A stretch of DNA of 64,000 bases, from contig JAMLGK010000009.1 in assembly GCA_023957995.1 (NCBI GenBank), positions 62,001-126,000 of the forward strand, written 5' to 3'. Position 1 is the first letter of the stretch, and each line of letters starts with the position of its first letter. The translations under genes and the position numbers were made by a program. The notes below the pieces were generated by a model. That model worked only from the letters and a program-made list of their open reading frames with translations. It was not told where the DNA came from and did no database searches. Positions 25,229-33,573 of the stretch are shown here, piece by piece. The DNA is from Microthrixaceae bacterium (lineage in GTDB: Bacteria; Actinomycetota; Acidimicrobiia; Acidimicrobiales; Microtrichaceae).

Positions 25229-26973
25229 CGACCCACGGCGCGGGGTTGGGACCCGGGCCACTTGCCGATGGGGAATCGTTTGCCACCGTTGGGGTCCTGG
25301 TAGGCACCGGGTGAACCGGTGAGCGGCGATGCCGCCTGTGGGTTCCAGAAGATCTCGCGGGCGTCATCGGAGGTGCTGTAGTCGTTGGGACCGAACCCCC
25401 AGGTTCCGTAGGGACCCGACCGGCGCGGATAGTCGAACATGCCCTTTTCGAAGCTGGCGGGAGTGAGGTTTGGCCCGGCCATCTGGATGCCGATGGCGAG
25501 CATGTAGATCTGGCTGTAGATGACGTCGACCAGGATCGACGGCTCGTCGGGCCGCACCGACTTGTAGGCCCGGTAGGCGATGCTGGTGCCCTCGCGCTGG
25601 GTGGGGCCCGCATAGGAGATACCGAACGCGTTGGACCACACCGACTGCTGCATCAGTTGACCCACGAGGTCGGTGTCGACCAGTGCCACACCCGCGACGA
25701 TCATCTCCGGGAAGTACTTCTGGCCGTTCATCGCCGTGGTGAGGAAGTTGAGGAACACCGGGTCGCAGCCACACAGCACCGTCGTGATGCCGTCGTTGCG
25801 CAACTTGGGCAGGATGTTGTTCACCGCTGCTCCGGGGTTGGTGCTGATCTGGTACTTGTGGCGCGCTGCCAGGTCGGCTCCGCCGCCCATCGAGTTGAGC
25901 AGCTTGATCCCGTCGTTCACACAGCCCTGGTACTCGGCGTTGTCGGGGGCGATGACCGCCAGTCGTCGGGGCTTGTCCTTCAGCGTCCCGCCCGCGTTCT
26001 TGGCAGGCTTACGGGCCATCTTGATCGCGTAGTACGAGGCGGTGCTCTCCACGACGGTGGAGCAGTCGGTGAGGGGAGTCCATGAATACGGGCGCCGCTG
26101 GGCCAGCCAGCTTCGCGGGACGTACGGCGCGCCGATGTTGATGACGCCCTCGCCGGCCAACGACGCCGCATACGGTGCGGTGACCGCAGAGACGTCAGCG
26201 AACGCCTTGTATTCCTTGGCCACCTTCAGAGCATCGGCCTTGGCGCCCTCCTGCCCCTGCCCGATGATCTCCGACAGCGGGTCGCCCTTGCCGTCGTAGA
26301 CCACGAGATCCAGCTTGCGACCGTAGAACTGGAACCGCTTGTTGAAGTACTCCACCAGCCCCTTGATCGTGCGGTCGACCTTGTCCCTCGACTCGCTGGG
26401 AATCTTGCCCGCGGCGCCCAGGCTCTTGGTCACCGCGTCCACCAGGCCGCTGTCGAAGCCGTCTATGCGCACCGCCAGAGTGATCTTGTCGGCGCTGACC
26501 CCCCGGGTCGTGGCGCCGCCGTTGGAGCCACTGAACTGGATGCACGGTGGGGAGTAGGGATCACCGGGCACCTGGGCCGAACCACACCCGGCCACCTTGG
26601 TGGGTCCGGAATTCGCGCCCGCCCCTGCGCCGCCCGCCGCTGCACCGTTGCCCCCGCCACCCGAGGCGCCGGCGCCTCCGGAACCTTCCTGGCCGGCCCC
26701 GATGGGATCGTCGGCTCCCGCTGCCCCACTCGGGTCGAGCGATCCATCGGCACCGATCGGCTCACCGGTCTCGGGGTCGATGAGCACGCCGTCCTCCCCG
26801 ATCGGCACGTCCTCGCCGATCCCGTCGCCGAGCAGGTCGGACACTCCGGAGGCATCTCCGGGGTCGACGCCGGAACCCTCCGGCACCTTGCTCGGCACGA
26901 GCAGCACCACGGCCAGGAACACGGCGGTGAAGCCGATGAGCGGTCCATATCCTCTGAACAGGCGGTCTTTCAC
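25225..26973 (-). CDS. ABC transporter substrate-binding protein, LivK-like
   Basis: 582 residues. An N-terminal hydrophobic segment (about 10-27) is a signal or membrane anchor. Then comes a long linker rich in Asp, Gly, Ala and Ser (about 30-125), then a periplasmic-binding-protein type I fold (about 150-550) of the leucine/amide family. The linker includes a single Cys (AGCGSAQVPG) near its end, not a lipobox. The protein should capture solute outside and hand it to the fused transporter, with which it overlaps by 4 nt. Its start overlaps the stop of the preceding gene by 4 nt. Confidence 0.88.
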   Translation of the reverse strand: MKDRLFRGYGPLIGFTAVFLAVVLLVPSKVPEGSGVDPGDASGVSDLLGDGIGEDVPIGEDGVLIDPETGEPIGADGSLDPSGAAGADDPIGAGQEGSGGAGASGGGGNGAAAGGAGAGANSGPTKVAGCGSAQVPGDPYSPPCIQFSGSNGGATTRGVSADKITLAVRIDGFDSGLVDAVTKSLGAAGKIPSESRDKVDRTIKGLVEYFNKRFQFYGRKLDLVVYDGKGDPLSEIIGQGQEGAKADALKVAKEYKAFADVSAVTAPYAASLAGEGVINIGAPYVPRSWLAQRRPYSWTPLTDCSTVVESTASYYAIKMARKPAKNAGGTLKDKPRRLAVIAPDNAEYQGCVNDGIKLLNSMGGGADLAARHKYQISTNPGAAVNNILPKLRNDGITTVLCGCDPVFLNFLTTAMNGQKYFPEMIVAGVALVDTDLVGQLMQQSVWSNAFGISYAGPTQREGTSIAYRAYKSVRPDEPSILVDVIYSQIYMLAIGIQMAGPNLTPASFEKGMFDYPRRSGPYGTWGFGPNDYSTSDDAREIFWNPQAASPLTGSPGAYQDPNGGKRFPIGKWPGSQPRAVGR

Positions 26974-28523
26974 GGAATCCTCCTGCGCGCCCTCATACCC
27001 ACGAACCGGTCGCCCAGCGAGAGACCGATGGCTCCCAACAGCGCCAGCACTCCCACAGCCACCGCCGCAGCGTTCCCGGCACCTCCGCCGTCGCTTCCGG
27101 CCGCGATCTCACGGGAGTCGGTGATCTCGGCGCCGTCGCCGGTGTCGCCCTCGGAACCCGGGTCGTCGATTGCTGCAACGTCCAGGCTCTCGACGGGAAG
27201 CTCGCCTTCCAACCCGATCTCGGCGCCGTAGTCGTCGCTGAAATCGGTCGAGAAGTCGCTGCTGAAGTCGTCGCCGTAGTCGTCGAAGGTCCCGTAGTCG
27301 TCGGTGAGGTCGAGGGTGTCGTCAGACACGAACGGGTCGGGGGCAGGTTCCGTCGGCGCCGGGTCGGACGAGTCGGGCTCCGCGGATTGCGCTTCGGGGA
27401 ACGGTTGGAAGGAGTAGTCGGTGTCGTCGGTGGTCGCGGTCGCTCCGCCCACCAGGATCTCGACCGAGCCGGATCCGCCGAGAGCGCGCTCGAGGGCGTC
27501 CACGATGGTCCAGGCGGTCTCGGTGGTGCAGTCCCGCTGAACGGACTCCTCCCGGAAGTCGCGGAACAGCGGTGTGTTGAGCAGCGGGATCAGCAGGTCG
27601 CCGGCTATCGGTGCTTCCGACATGGTGAACGCCATGGGGGAGATCGAGATACCGTCCCCGGAGAAAGGCTGGGTCACCTCGGGGAAGGAGATCTTCACAC
27701 CCAGGGGGGAGAGCAGGCCTTCGACGATGGTGGTGAAGAAGAGAAGGTCACGCTCCAGGGCGGCGCCCGAGACGTAGTTGCCGAAAACGCTCGCCCAGGC
27801 GAACTCGAACGATGCCTCCTCGCCCGAATCGGCACCGGAGAAGGCGCGCGCGGTCCACACCGGTTCCTGGAACACCACCTGGCCTCCGAAGAGGATGAGA
27901 CGGTCGGCGCTCGAGGTCGCCTCGGCCGTTCGGACGCCATTTTCGAACGAGGTGGTCGCTGAACTCCGGGCTCCCTCGACCCTGAAGAACCCGAAGTCCT
28001 GGTCGAGGGTCTCGGTGTGGCTCTGCGACGACGGCACCTTGGTCGCAGATGCCGCCTGTGTGCCCACGGGTTGGTCGGGAGCACTGTCGATGGTCAGGCG
28101 TGGGTAGTTGACAGCTGCGGTTCGCTCGACCTCGGAGCCCTCCTCGGCGGAGTCGGCGATCGTCCTCGGAGGAAGCGTGGCCAGGTCTAGCGCGGGCGGC
28201 TCGGTGCCGTTGCACTGGGGTTGGCCCAGCAACGCCTCGAGAGCGCCGAGGTCCACCGCCTTTCCCTCAGCGGTGGCGGTGATGTCGCGGTAGGCCGCGG
28301 TGGAGCGCCCGAAGGTCCAGCCCAACGCTGCCCCGGCGTTGTTGATCAGCATCGCCATCGAGTCGGCCGACGCGTTTGCGCCCCCACGCACGATCTCGGT
28401 GCCCTCACCCTGTGCGGCCGCACCGAGCTGGGTGCTCATCGACCCGAGGGCGAGGAGCACCAACACCGCTGCCATGCCGCGTCGCACCCGCCGTGGCGAG
28501 CGCGTACGACCACGATCCACCAT
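26970..28523 (-). CDS. Exported, C-terminally membrane-anchored protein of unknown function in the Liv operon
   Basis: 517 residues. An N-terminal signal (RRGMAAVLVLLALGSMSTQLGAAAQ), a large extracellular part with no domain I recognise, and an acidic Asp/Tyr/Ser/Phe-rich region (about 395-440; DDYGTFDDYGDDF) precede a C-terminal helix (AAAVAVGVLALLGAIGLSLG) and a basic end. No LPxTG-type motif precedes that helix. Its stop overlaps the binding-protein start by 4 nt, so it is translationally coupled to the transporter and may help present or sense its substrate. Start: ATG at 28523; a GTG at 28544 would add seven residues. Confidence 0.75.
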   Translation of the reverse strand: MVDRGRTRSPRRVRRGMAAVLVLLALGSMSTQLGAAAQGEGTEIVRGGANASADSMAMLINNAGAALGWTFGRSTAAYRDITATAEGKAVDLGALEALLGQPQCNGTEPPALDLATLPPRTIADSAEEGSEVERTAAVNYPRLTIDSAPDQPVGTQAASATKVPSSQSHTETLDQDFGFFRVEGARSSATTSFENGVRTAEATSSADRLILFGGQVVFQEPVWTARAFSGADSGEEASFEFAWASVFGNYVSGAALERDLLFFTTIVEGLLSPLGVKISFPEVTQPFSGDGISISPMAFTMSEAPIAGDLLIPLLNTPLFRDFREESVQRDCTTETAWTIVDALERALGGSGSVEILVGGATATTDDTDYSFQPFPEAQSAEPDSSDPAPTEPAPDPFVSDDTLDLTDDYGTFDDYGDDFSSDFSTDFSDDYGAEIGLEGELPVESLDVAAIDDPGSEGDTGDGAEITDSREIAAGSDGGGAGNAAAVAVGVLALLGAIGLSLGDRFVGMRARRRIP

Positions 28524-28678
28524 CCCCCGTGTTCCCCCTTGCACTTCGAGATTCCGGAGCGGACCCGCTCGTCCGCCTCACCTTGCCTGCGCCCGTGACT
28601 CCGGACCCCCTCAGGACTTACCCTACGCACCGTAGCGGATCTATGGAAGCCCTTCCTGATGGGTAGATCCTCCCCCTG

Positions 28679-28723
28679 GAGCAGGACGCCCCGGAGCAGG
28701 ACCCGCTAGAGCAGGACCTCGCT
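28679..28723. repeat. 15-bp tandem repeat, three units, across a gene end
   Basis: Three copies of a unit beginning GAGCAGGAC with a variable rest (GCCCCG, CCGCTA, CTCGCT). The prepilin-peptidase stop (28706-28708) lies in the second copy. Confidence 0.75.
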
Positions 28724-29503
28724 GAACCAGATGGCGAGCAGCGCCCCGGCGGTCAGTGCCGGTCCGAAGGCGAAGTGGCTACCTCGACCACGAGCGGCCG
28801 ACACCACGCCCACCACCACTCCGAGGATGCTTCCGAGGATCAGCGACCAGAGCACCAGGAGTGGATCGATGAACCCCGCGAAGAGCCCGATCAGGACCAC
28901 CAGGCGCACATCTCCGAAGCCCAGCTTCCCGGGGGCGGCCGTGAAGAGCACGAAGAACAGGGCGAACGCTGCCGCGGCGCTTCCCACGGCCCACAGGAGT
29001 CGTTCGGGCTCGCCCAGGACCCCCGCCGCCAACCCGAGCAGGACCAGGCCGACTCCCGCACCCACCCAGGGCATCCACCACGGGATCAACCACACCCTGG
29101 CATCCACCACCGACACCGCTGTTGCCACGAGGCAGAACCATCCGTAGGCGACGACGACCGTCACGTAGGCGGCCGGATCCTGCACACGATCGAACACAGC
29201 GGCGGTGATCGCCAGCGCGAGTGGCAGGCCCAGCTGCACCAGGACGAGGGTGCGCGGCGCTGGGAGCGCGCACACCGGACACCCTCGGAACCACGAGATG
29301 ACCGGCGGCCAGTCACGTGCGCTGTTGTCGTGGTGGCAGCGCGGGCAGCGCGCATGGCGGTAGACCGCCCTGATCGTCACTCCGGACTCGGCTGCGACGT
29401 TGCGCGGGGTGAGAGGTCGGAGCTCCTTGAAACGGTGCAGCGGCACGGCCACGAAGCCCGAGATGACCACTCCGACGACAGCGGCCACCGCCACAGCGAT
29501 CAC
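28706..29503 (-). CDS. Type IV prepilin peptidase (A24 family)
   Basis: 265 residues from a GTG at 29503; no strong ribosome site, and the preceding ligase gene ends 13 nt upstream on the same strand. The cytoplasmic loop keeps the four-Cys motif CPRCHHDN...RGCPVC of bifunctional peptidase/methylases. The two aspartyl-protease regions are visible as SVVDARVWLIP and GKLGFGDVRL, so the catalytic Asp residues are present. About seven to eight membrane helices. It would cleave and methylate prepilin-like leaders. No pilin gene is nearby; the CpaB-like gene at 10.8 kb is the only other pilus-type gene in the window. Confidence 0.88.
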   Translation of the reverse strand: MIAVAVAAVVGVVISGFVAVPLHRFKELRPLTPRNVAAESGVTIRAVYRHARCPRCHHDNSARDWPPVISWFRGCPVCALPAPRTLVLVQLGLPLALAITAAVFDRVQDPAAYVTVVVAYGWFCLVATAVSVVDARVWLIPWWMPWVGAGVGLVLLGLAAGVLGEPERLLWAVGSAAAAFALFFVLFTAAPGKLGFGDVRLVVLIGLFAGFIDPLLVLWSLILGSILGVVVGVVSAARGRGSHFAFGPALTAGALLAIWFSEVLL

Positions 29504-29516
29504 GATCGGAGCGCTC

Positions 29517-31043
29517 TCATGAGACTTCCGGAGGGTGCTCGGACCCGGCCACCAACTCCCGGGCGAGGGCTGCACGGTCGAGCTTGCCGGCGCGGGTCGC
29601 GGGCAGCGACCCGCGCAATTCCAGTTCCTCCGGCAGCTTGTGCTTCGAGAGGCGGTCAGCAGCATGTGCGCGGAGCTCCTCGAGACCCGGTTCGGCGCCC
29701 TCCCGGGGAACCACCACCGCAACCCCGATGTGGCCCATGACATCGTCCGGGCGCGGGACCACCGCGACCTCCGCGACCTCCGGGTGGGTCATGAGCACCT
29801 CCTCCACCTCGGCCGGATGCACGTTGTAGCCACCCCGGATGAACATGTCGGTGCGCCGGCCCGCCAACACGAATCGCCCGTCGGATCGCACCTGCGCCAG
29901 GTCACCGGTGCGCAGCCACCCGTCGTCGGTGAAGGCGTCTCTGGTGGCCGCGGGGTCTCCCACGTAGCCCGCCATCATCGCGGCCGAGCGGATCTGGAGC
30001 TCGCCGATCTCGCCGGGCGGCAGTTCGCTGGCGCCGCTCGGTCCCTCAGCCGCGACGCGGGCCTCCACAGCGGGTCTCGGATGCCCGATGGTGCCGATCG
30101 CCTCGGGGGTCTCGTCGTCGACCATCGCTGCCAGACCGACTCCCCCCGACTCGGTGGATGACCAGCGGATCGAGTAGTCGACACCGAGCCGTTCGCGTGC
30201 GGCTGTGATCAGACCCCCCGGCGATGGTGCTCCACCAGCTATCACGAGTCGCAGACAGGAGACGTCAGCGGTGTCCAGAGCAGGTGCCCGCAGGATCAGT
30301 GCCAGCTGTGGCGCCACCACTCCGAGCGTGGTCACCCGGTGCTTCTCGATGAGCTCGATGGCTTCGGCGGCGTTCCAGCGCTGCATCACATGGATGGTCG
30401 AGCCCGACAGAGCGTGCCCCGGGAGCTTGAGCACGAACCCGACGTGGGCGAACTGCGTGGAGGAGATGATCTGCGGCCCCGGCGAGCCCGGCGGGGGCAG
30501 TGCGCGGCCCCCCGCATCCATCTGCTGTACCGCTCGTGCGGCGCCCACGGTGAATCTGGCGGCCTTGGGTGCTCCGGTGGTTCCCGAGGTGAAGCAGATC
30601 GCGAAATCCTCCCGAGGGTCGGCCCGGTGTTCCGGCGGCGGGCCCGAAGGCGCGCCGGGCTCGGTCTGCAGCCCGTCCTCACTGAACTCGACCACGTTGG
30701 TCCGCAGCGGGATTCCGTCGAGCAGATCACGGTCCGCCAGCACGAGTGCAGGATCGACCAGTGAGACCATCGCCTCGCGTTCGGTGGCGGTGACCACCGG
30801 TGACACCCCGGCGATCGTGGCTCCGAGCCGATTGGCCGCCGTGGCGGCCACGATCCACCGTTCGGTGGAGTGCATGCAGAGAGCCACGGTGTCGCCGGGT
30901 GCGACGCCGCGCGCTGCAAGGCGGCTCGCCAGCTGCACCGAGGCCTGGTGCACCTCGGCCCAGGTGACCGCGGAGTCACCTCGGCTGATCGCCGTGTTCC
31001 CCCCTCGGGTGTCTGCGGCTCTGCGAACCGCTTCGGCGAGCAC
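29517..31043 (-). CDS. AMP-dependent acyl-CoA synthetase/ligase
   Basis: 508 residues, ANL superfamily. The phosphate-binding loop FTSGTTGAPKAARFT, the GWLRTGDLAQV hinge region and the catalytic Lys near the end (TRAGKLDR) are present, as is YNVHPAEVEEVL. It activates a carboxylate as acyl-AMP and then acyl-CoA. Several enoyl-CoA hydratase genes in the window suggest fatty- or aromatic-acid degradation, but the substrate cannot be read. A stop codon lies just upstream in frame, so the GTG at 31043 is the first possible start. Confidence 0.9.
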   Translation of the reverse strand: MLAEAVRRAADTRGGNTAISRGDSAVTWAEVHQASVQLASRLAARGVAPGDTVALCMHSTERWIVAATAANRLGATIAGVSPVVTATEREAMVSLVDPALVLADRDLLDGIPLRTNVVEFSEDGLQTEPGAPSGPPPEHRADPREDFAICFTSGTTGAPKAARFTVGAARAVQQMDAGGRALPPPGSPGPQIISSTQFAHVGFVLKLPGHALSGSTIHVMQRWNAAEAIELIEKHRVTTLGVVAPQLALILRAPALDTADVSCLRLVIAGGAPSPGGLITAARERLGVDYSIRWSSTESGGVGLAAMVDDETPEAIGTIGHPRPAVEARVAAEGPSGASELPPGEIGELQIRSAAMMAGYVGDPAATRDAFTDDGWLRTGDLAQVRSDGRFVLAGRRTDMFIRGGYNVHPAEVEEVLMTHPEVAEVAVVPRPDDVMGHIGVAVVVPREGAEPGLEELRAHAADRLSKHKLPEELELRGSLPATRAGKLDRAALARELVAGSEHPPEVS

Positions 31044-31252
31044 CGGCTACCGGCCGCCGCGAAGCGCGCACTGTGGGGGAACCATCATCACGTCCGATCG
31101 TACCGATTGCGGTCCGGTTCCCCGCCGGACCCCCCCGATCCCACATTGCGAACCGTCGATTTCCGAGCGCATCATCAAATCCGATTGCAATTATCGATTG
31201 TTCGGAGGCGCCGATAGTCGACAACGCAAGCATCTGACGCGAGACTGCGTTG

Positions 31253-31302
31253 CCTCACACCCGTCACGTTTCTCACACCCATCACGTTTCTCACACCGTT
31301 AC
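31253..31302. repeat. 18-bp tandem repeat, two and a half units, upstream of the multicopper oxidase
   Basis: Copies of TCTCACACCCATCACGTT, the last one broken off as it runs into the AAGGAG ribosome site of the next gene. The rest of the 270-bp divergent region (31044-31313) holds an AT-rich core near 31165-31205 with a CGATTG direct repeat, a likely promoter area; I see no gene. Confidence 0.85.
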
Positions 31303-31313
31303 AAGGAGTTGAT

Positions 31314-32729
31314 GTGAGCGAAGGAACCGAAGTCGCCGAGACCGGGCCCACGGCCAACAAGGCGACCAATCCCTACACGATGTTGCTGACGATGCTCGGC
31401 GGTGGGGTGGCGATAGCGATCGTCATCTTCGCCATCGGCCTCGTGGCCGGCAATGACGATGGCGGCGACGGAACCACGGGATCCGCGACGCCCGGCGACG
31501 CGGTGCCGGTGGTGCTCTCGGAGTTCGCCATCGACGGCAACCTGGTGGTTCCTCCGGGAGCGGCCCTGGATGTGGAGAACGCCGGGTCCCAGGTGCACAA
31601 CCTCTACATCGAGGGAGACGGCAACACCGCCGACCTGGCAGGTGGCGAGAGCGAGTCGCTCAGCACTGCGGGGCTCGATCCCGGTGACTACACGGTCTAC
31701 TGCGCCATTCCGGGGCACCGTGAGGCCGGCATGGAGACCACCCTGAGCATCGAGGAGGGTGCGGTGATCTCCACCGACGACCCCCACACCGGTGCCAATC
31801 CCGACTACGCACAGCTCGACGAGGACATGATCAACTCGTTCCAGCCCTTCGTCGACCAGGTCACCAGCGGTGAACGCAACACCGAGGGAGTCGGCGCCCA
31901 GGACATGGAGCCGGTCATCGACCCCGACGGCTACAAGCGCTTCGACCTGGTCGCCGAGATCGGTGAGTGGGAGATCGAGCCCGGGAACGTCGTGGAGGCC
32001 TGGACCTTCAACGGCATGGTGCCCGGACCCACGATCAAGGTGAACGTTGGGGACAAGGTGCGCATCAGGCTCATCAACAAGATGCCCCTCGGAACCGACA
32101 TCCACCTCCACGGGATCCGCAAGGAGAACGAGTTCGACGGCGTCTCACCCCTCACGCAGGACCTGACCATGCAGGGCGAGACCTTCGACTACGAGTTCAC
32201 AGCAATCGAGCCCGCTGTGGGTATGTACCACCCCCACGCCCACGGCTACATCGCGATTCCCAACGGCATGTGGGGAGCGGTCCTGGTCAGCTCGGACTCG
32301 CTGTTGCCGCGGGGCCAGACGGTGAGCGGCGTGGAGATTCCCGCCGACCTCGATCCGGTGCTGGAGGACGTGATGGTCCTCAACGACGCGGGCACCATCG
32401 GCCTGTCGTTGAACGGCAAGAGCTTCCCCGCCACCGAGCCCTATGCGTTCAACGTGGGCGACTGGGCTGCGATCCACTACTACAACGAGGGACTGCAGAT
32501 TCACCCGATGCACCTGCACCAGTTCCCGCAGTTGATCTACGCCAAGGACGGCATCCCCCTCGACCAGCCGTACTGGGCCGACACGGTGAACATCGCTCCC
32601 GGTGAGCGCTACTCGGTGTTGTTCCAGACGGCCCGACCGGGGGTCTGGGTCTGGCACTGCCACATCCTCAACCACGCCGAGCGCGAGTCGGGGATGTTCG
32701 GGATGGTCACGGCGCTGGTCGTCTCCTGA
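31314..32729 (+). CDS. Membrane-anchored multicopper oxidase with extra N-terminal cupredoxin
   Basis: 471 residues from a GTG with AAGGAG 5 nt upstream. One membrane helix (about 24-45) anchors the protein, followed by a small cupredoxin (about 58-150) whose end CAIPGHREAGM has Cys, His and Met spaced for a type 1 copper. Two larger cupredoxin domains follow with all copper motifs: HLH (264-266), HPHAH (306-310), HPMHLH (397-402) and HCHILNH (448-454) then Met461. The set supports a type 1 centre plus a trinuclear cluster, as in two-domain laccases. It probably oxidises phenols or metals outside the cell and could protect against copper. Confidence 0.88.
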   Translation: MSEGTEVAETGPTANKATNPYTMLLTMLGGGVAIAIVIFAIGLVAGNDDGGDGTTGSATPGDAVPVVLSEFAIDGNLVVPPGAALDVENAGSQVHNLYIEGDGNTADLAGGESESLSTAGLDPGDYTVYCAIPGHREAGMETTLSIEEGAVISTDDPHTGANPDYAQLDEDMINSFQPFVDQVTSGERNTEGVGAQDMEPVIDPDGYKRFDLVAEIGEWEIEPGNVVEAWTFNGMVPGPTIKVNVGDKVRIRLINKMPLGTDIHLHGIRKENEFDGVSPLTQDLTMQGETFDYEFTAIEPAVGMYHPHAHGYIAIPNGMWGAVLVSSDSLLPRGQTVSGVEIPADLDPVLEDVMVLNDAGTIGLSLNGKSFPATEPYAFNVGDWAAIHYYNEGLQIHPMHLHQFPQLIYAKDGIPLDQPYWADTVNIAPGERYSVLFQTARPGVWVWHCHILNHAERESGMFGMVTALVVS

Positions 32730-32750
32730 CCCCGCGGGGCGCGACTGCGG

Positions 32751-32756
32751 TACCGT
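32751..32756 (+). promoter_or_regulatory. Candidate -10 box (TACCGT) for the SDR gene
   Basis: TACCGT ends 7 nt before the GTG at 32764. It departs from the TAGNNT form seen elsewhere, so confidence is lower. Confidence 0.35.
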
Positions 32757-32763
32757 CGCCCCC

Positions 32764-33573
32764 GTGATCCGACCAGAGGACATCAGTTTCGCCGGTCACC
32801 GGGCATTGGTGACCGGCGGAGCGCGCGGAATCGGCCGCGCCACCTGCGAGGCCCTCGCCTCGCTGGGCGCGGACGTGGCCGTGTGCGACCGGCTCACCGA
32901 TGAGTTGGACGACACCGTGGCGGTGTTGCGGGGACTCGGTTCCGACGTGATCGCAGAGGTGATGGATGTGCGCGACGCGGGCGCCGTCGAGGCGCTGGTG
33001 GACTCGATCGGTGGCCGGTGGGGTTCGCTCGACATCCTGGTCAACAACGCCGGGGGAGGGTTCGTAGCGGACACCCTCGAGGTGAGCCCCAACGGGCGTG
33101 CCGCCCTGATGTCGGAGAACTTCACCCAGGTGCTCGATGTGACCGCGCGGTGCGTGCCGTTGATGAGGGGCGGTGGCGCCATCGTCAACATCACCTCGAT
33201 CGAGGCGCACAGGGCCGGACCGGGGTTCGGCATCTACTCGGCGATGAAGGCAGGGGTGGAGAACCTCACCCGTACCCTCGCCCTGGAGCTGGCCGACCAG
33301 CGGATCCGGGTGAACGCGGTGGCACCCGACATGATTCCCACACCCGGTGACGCCGAGTTGGCCGCAGATGCCGGTGCGATGGCCGAATCGGACCAATGGG
33401 CGCTGACGCCCTGGCCCGATGAGGGGAGCCCCGACGATGTCGCGGGAGCGGTCGTGTGGCTGTGTTCCGGCTGGAGTCGCTTCGTCACGGGAACCACGGT
33501 GCACGTCGACGGGGGTACCAGTGCGGCCAGCGGCTGGCGCCGACGCACCGACGGCGGCAACTGGCTCCTATGA
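32764..33573 (+). CDS. Short-chain dehydrogenase/reductase
   Basis: 269 residues, classical SDR. The NAD(P)-binding TGGARGIG is at 17-24, NNAGGG in the middle, and catalytic Tyr158 and Lys162 (YSAMK) with a Ser about twelve residues before. Asp after the second strand (AVCDRL) favours NAD over NADP. The reaction is oxidation or reduction of an unknown alcohol or ketone. The stop overlaps the next start by 4 nt (ATGA), coupling it to a gamma-glutamyltransferase. Confidence 0.9.
   Translation: MIRPEDISFAGHRALVTGGARGIGRATCEALASLGADVAVCDRLTDELDDTVAVLRGLGSDVIAEVMDVRDAGAVEALVDSIGGRWGSLDILVNNAGGGFVADTLEVSPNGRAALMSENFTQVLDVTARCVPLMRGGGAIVNITSIEAHRAGPGFGIYSAMKAGVENLTRTLALELADQRIRVNAVAPDMIPTPGDAELAADAGAMAESDQWALTPWPDEGSPDDVAGAVVWLCSGWSRFVTGTTVHVDGGTSAASGWRRRTDGGNWLL

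Noticed and set aside
23084..25303. 739-codon plus-strand open frame opposite the Liv fusion
   Set aside because: Composition is mostly His, Gln, Arg and Gly and the opposite strand has clear transporter motifs.
30205..31317. 370-codon plus-strand open frame
   Set aside because: Antisense of the acyl-CoA ligase, which has all expected motifs.
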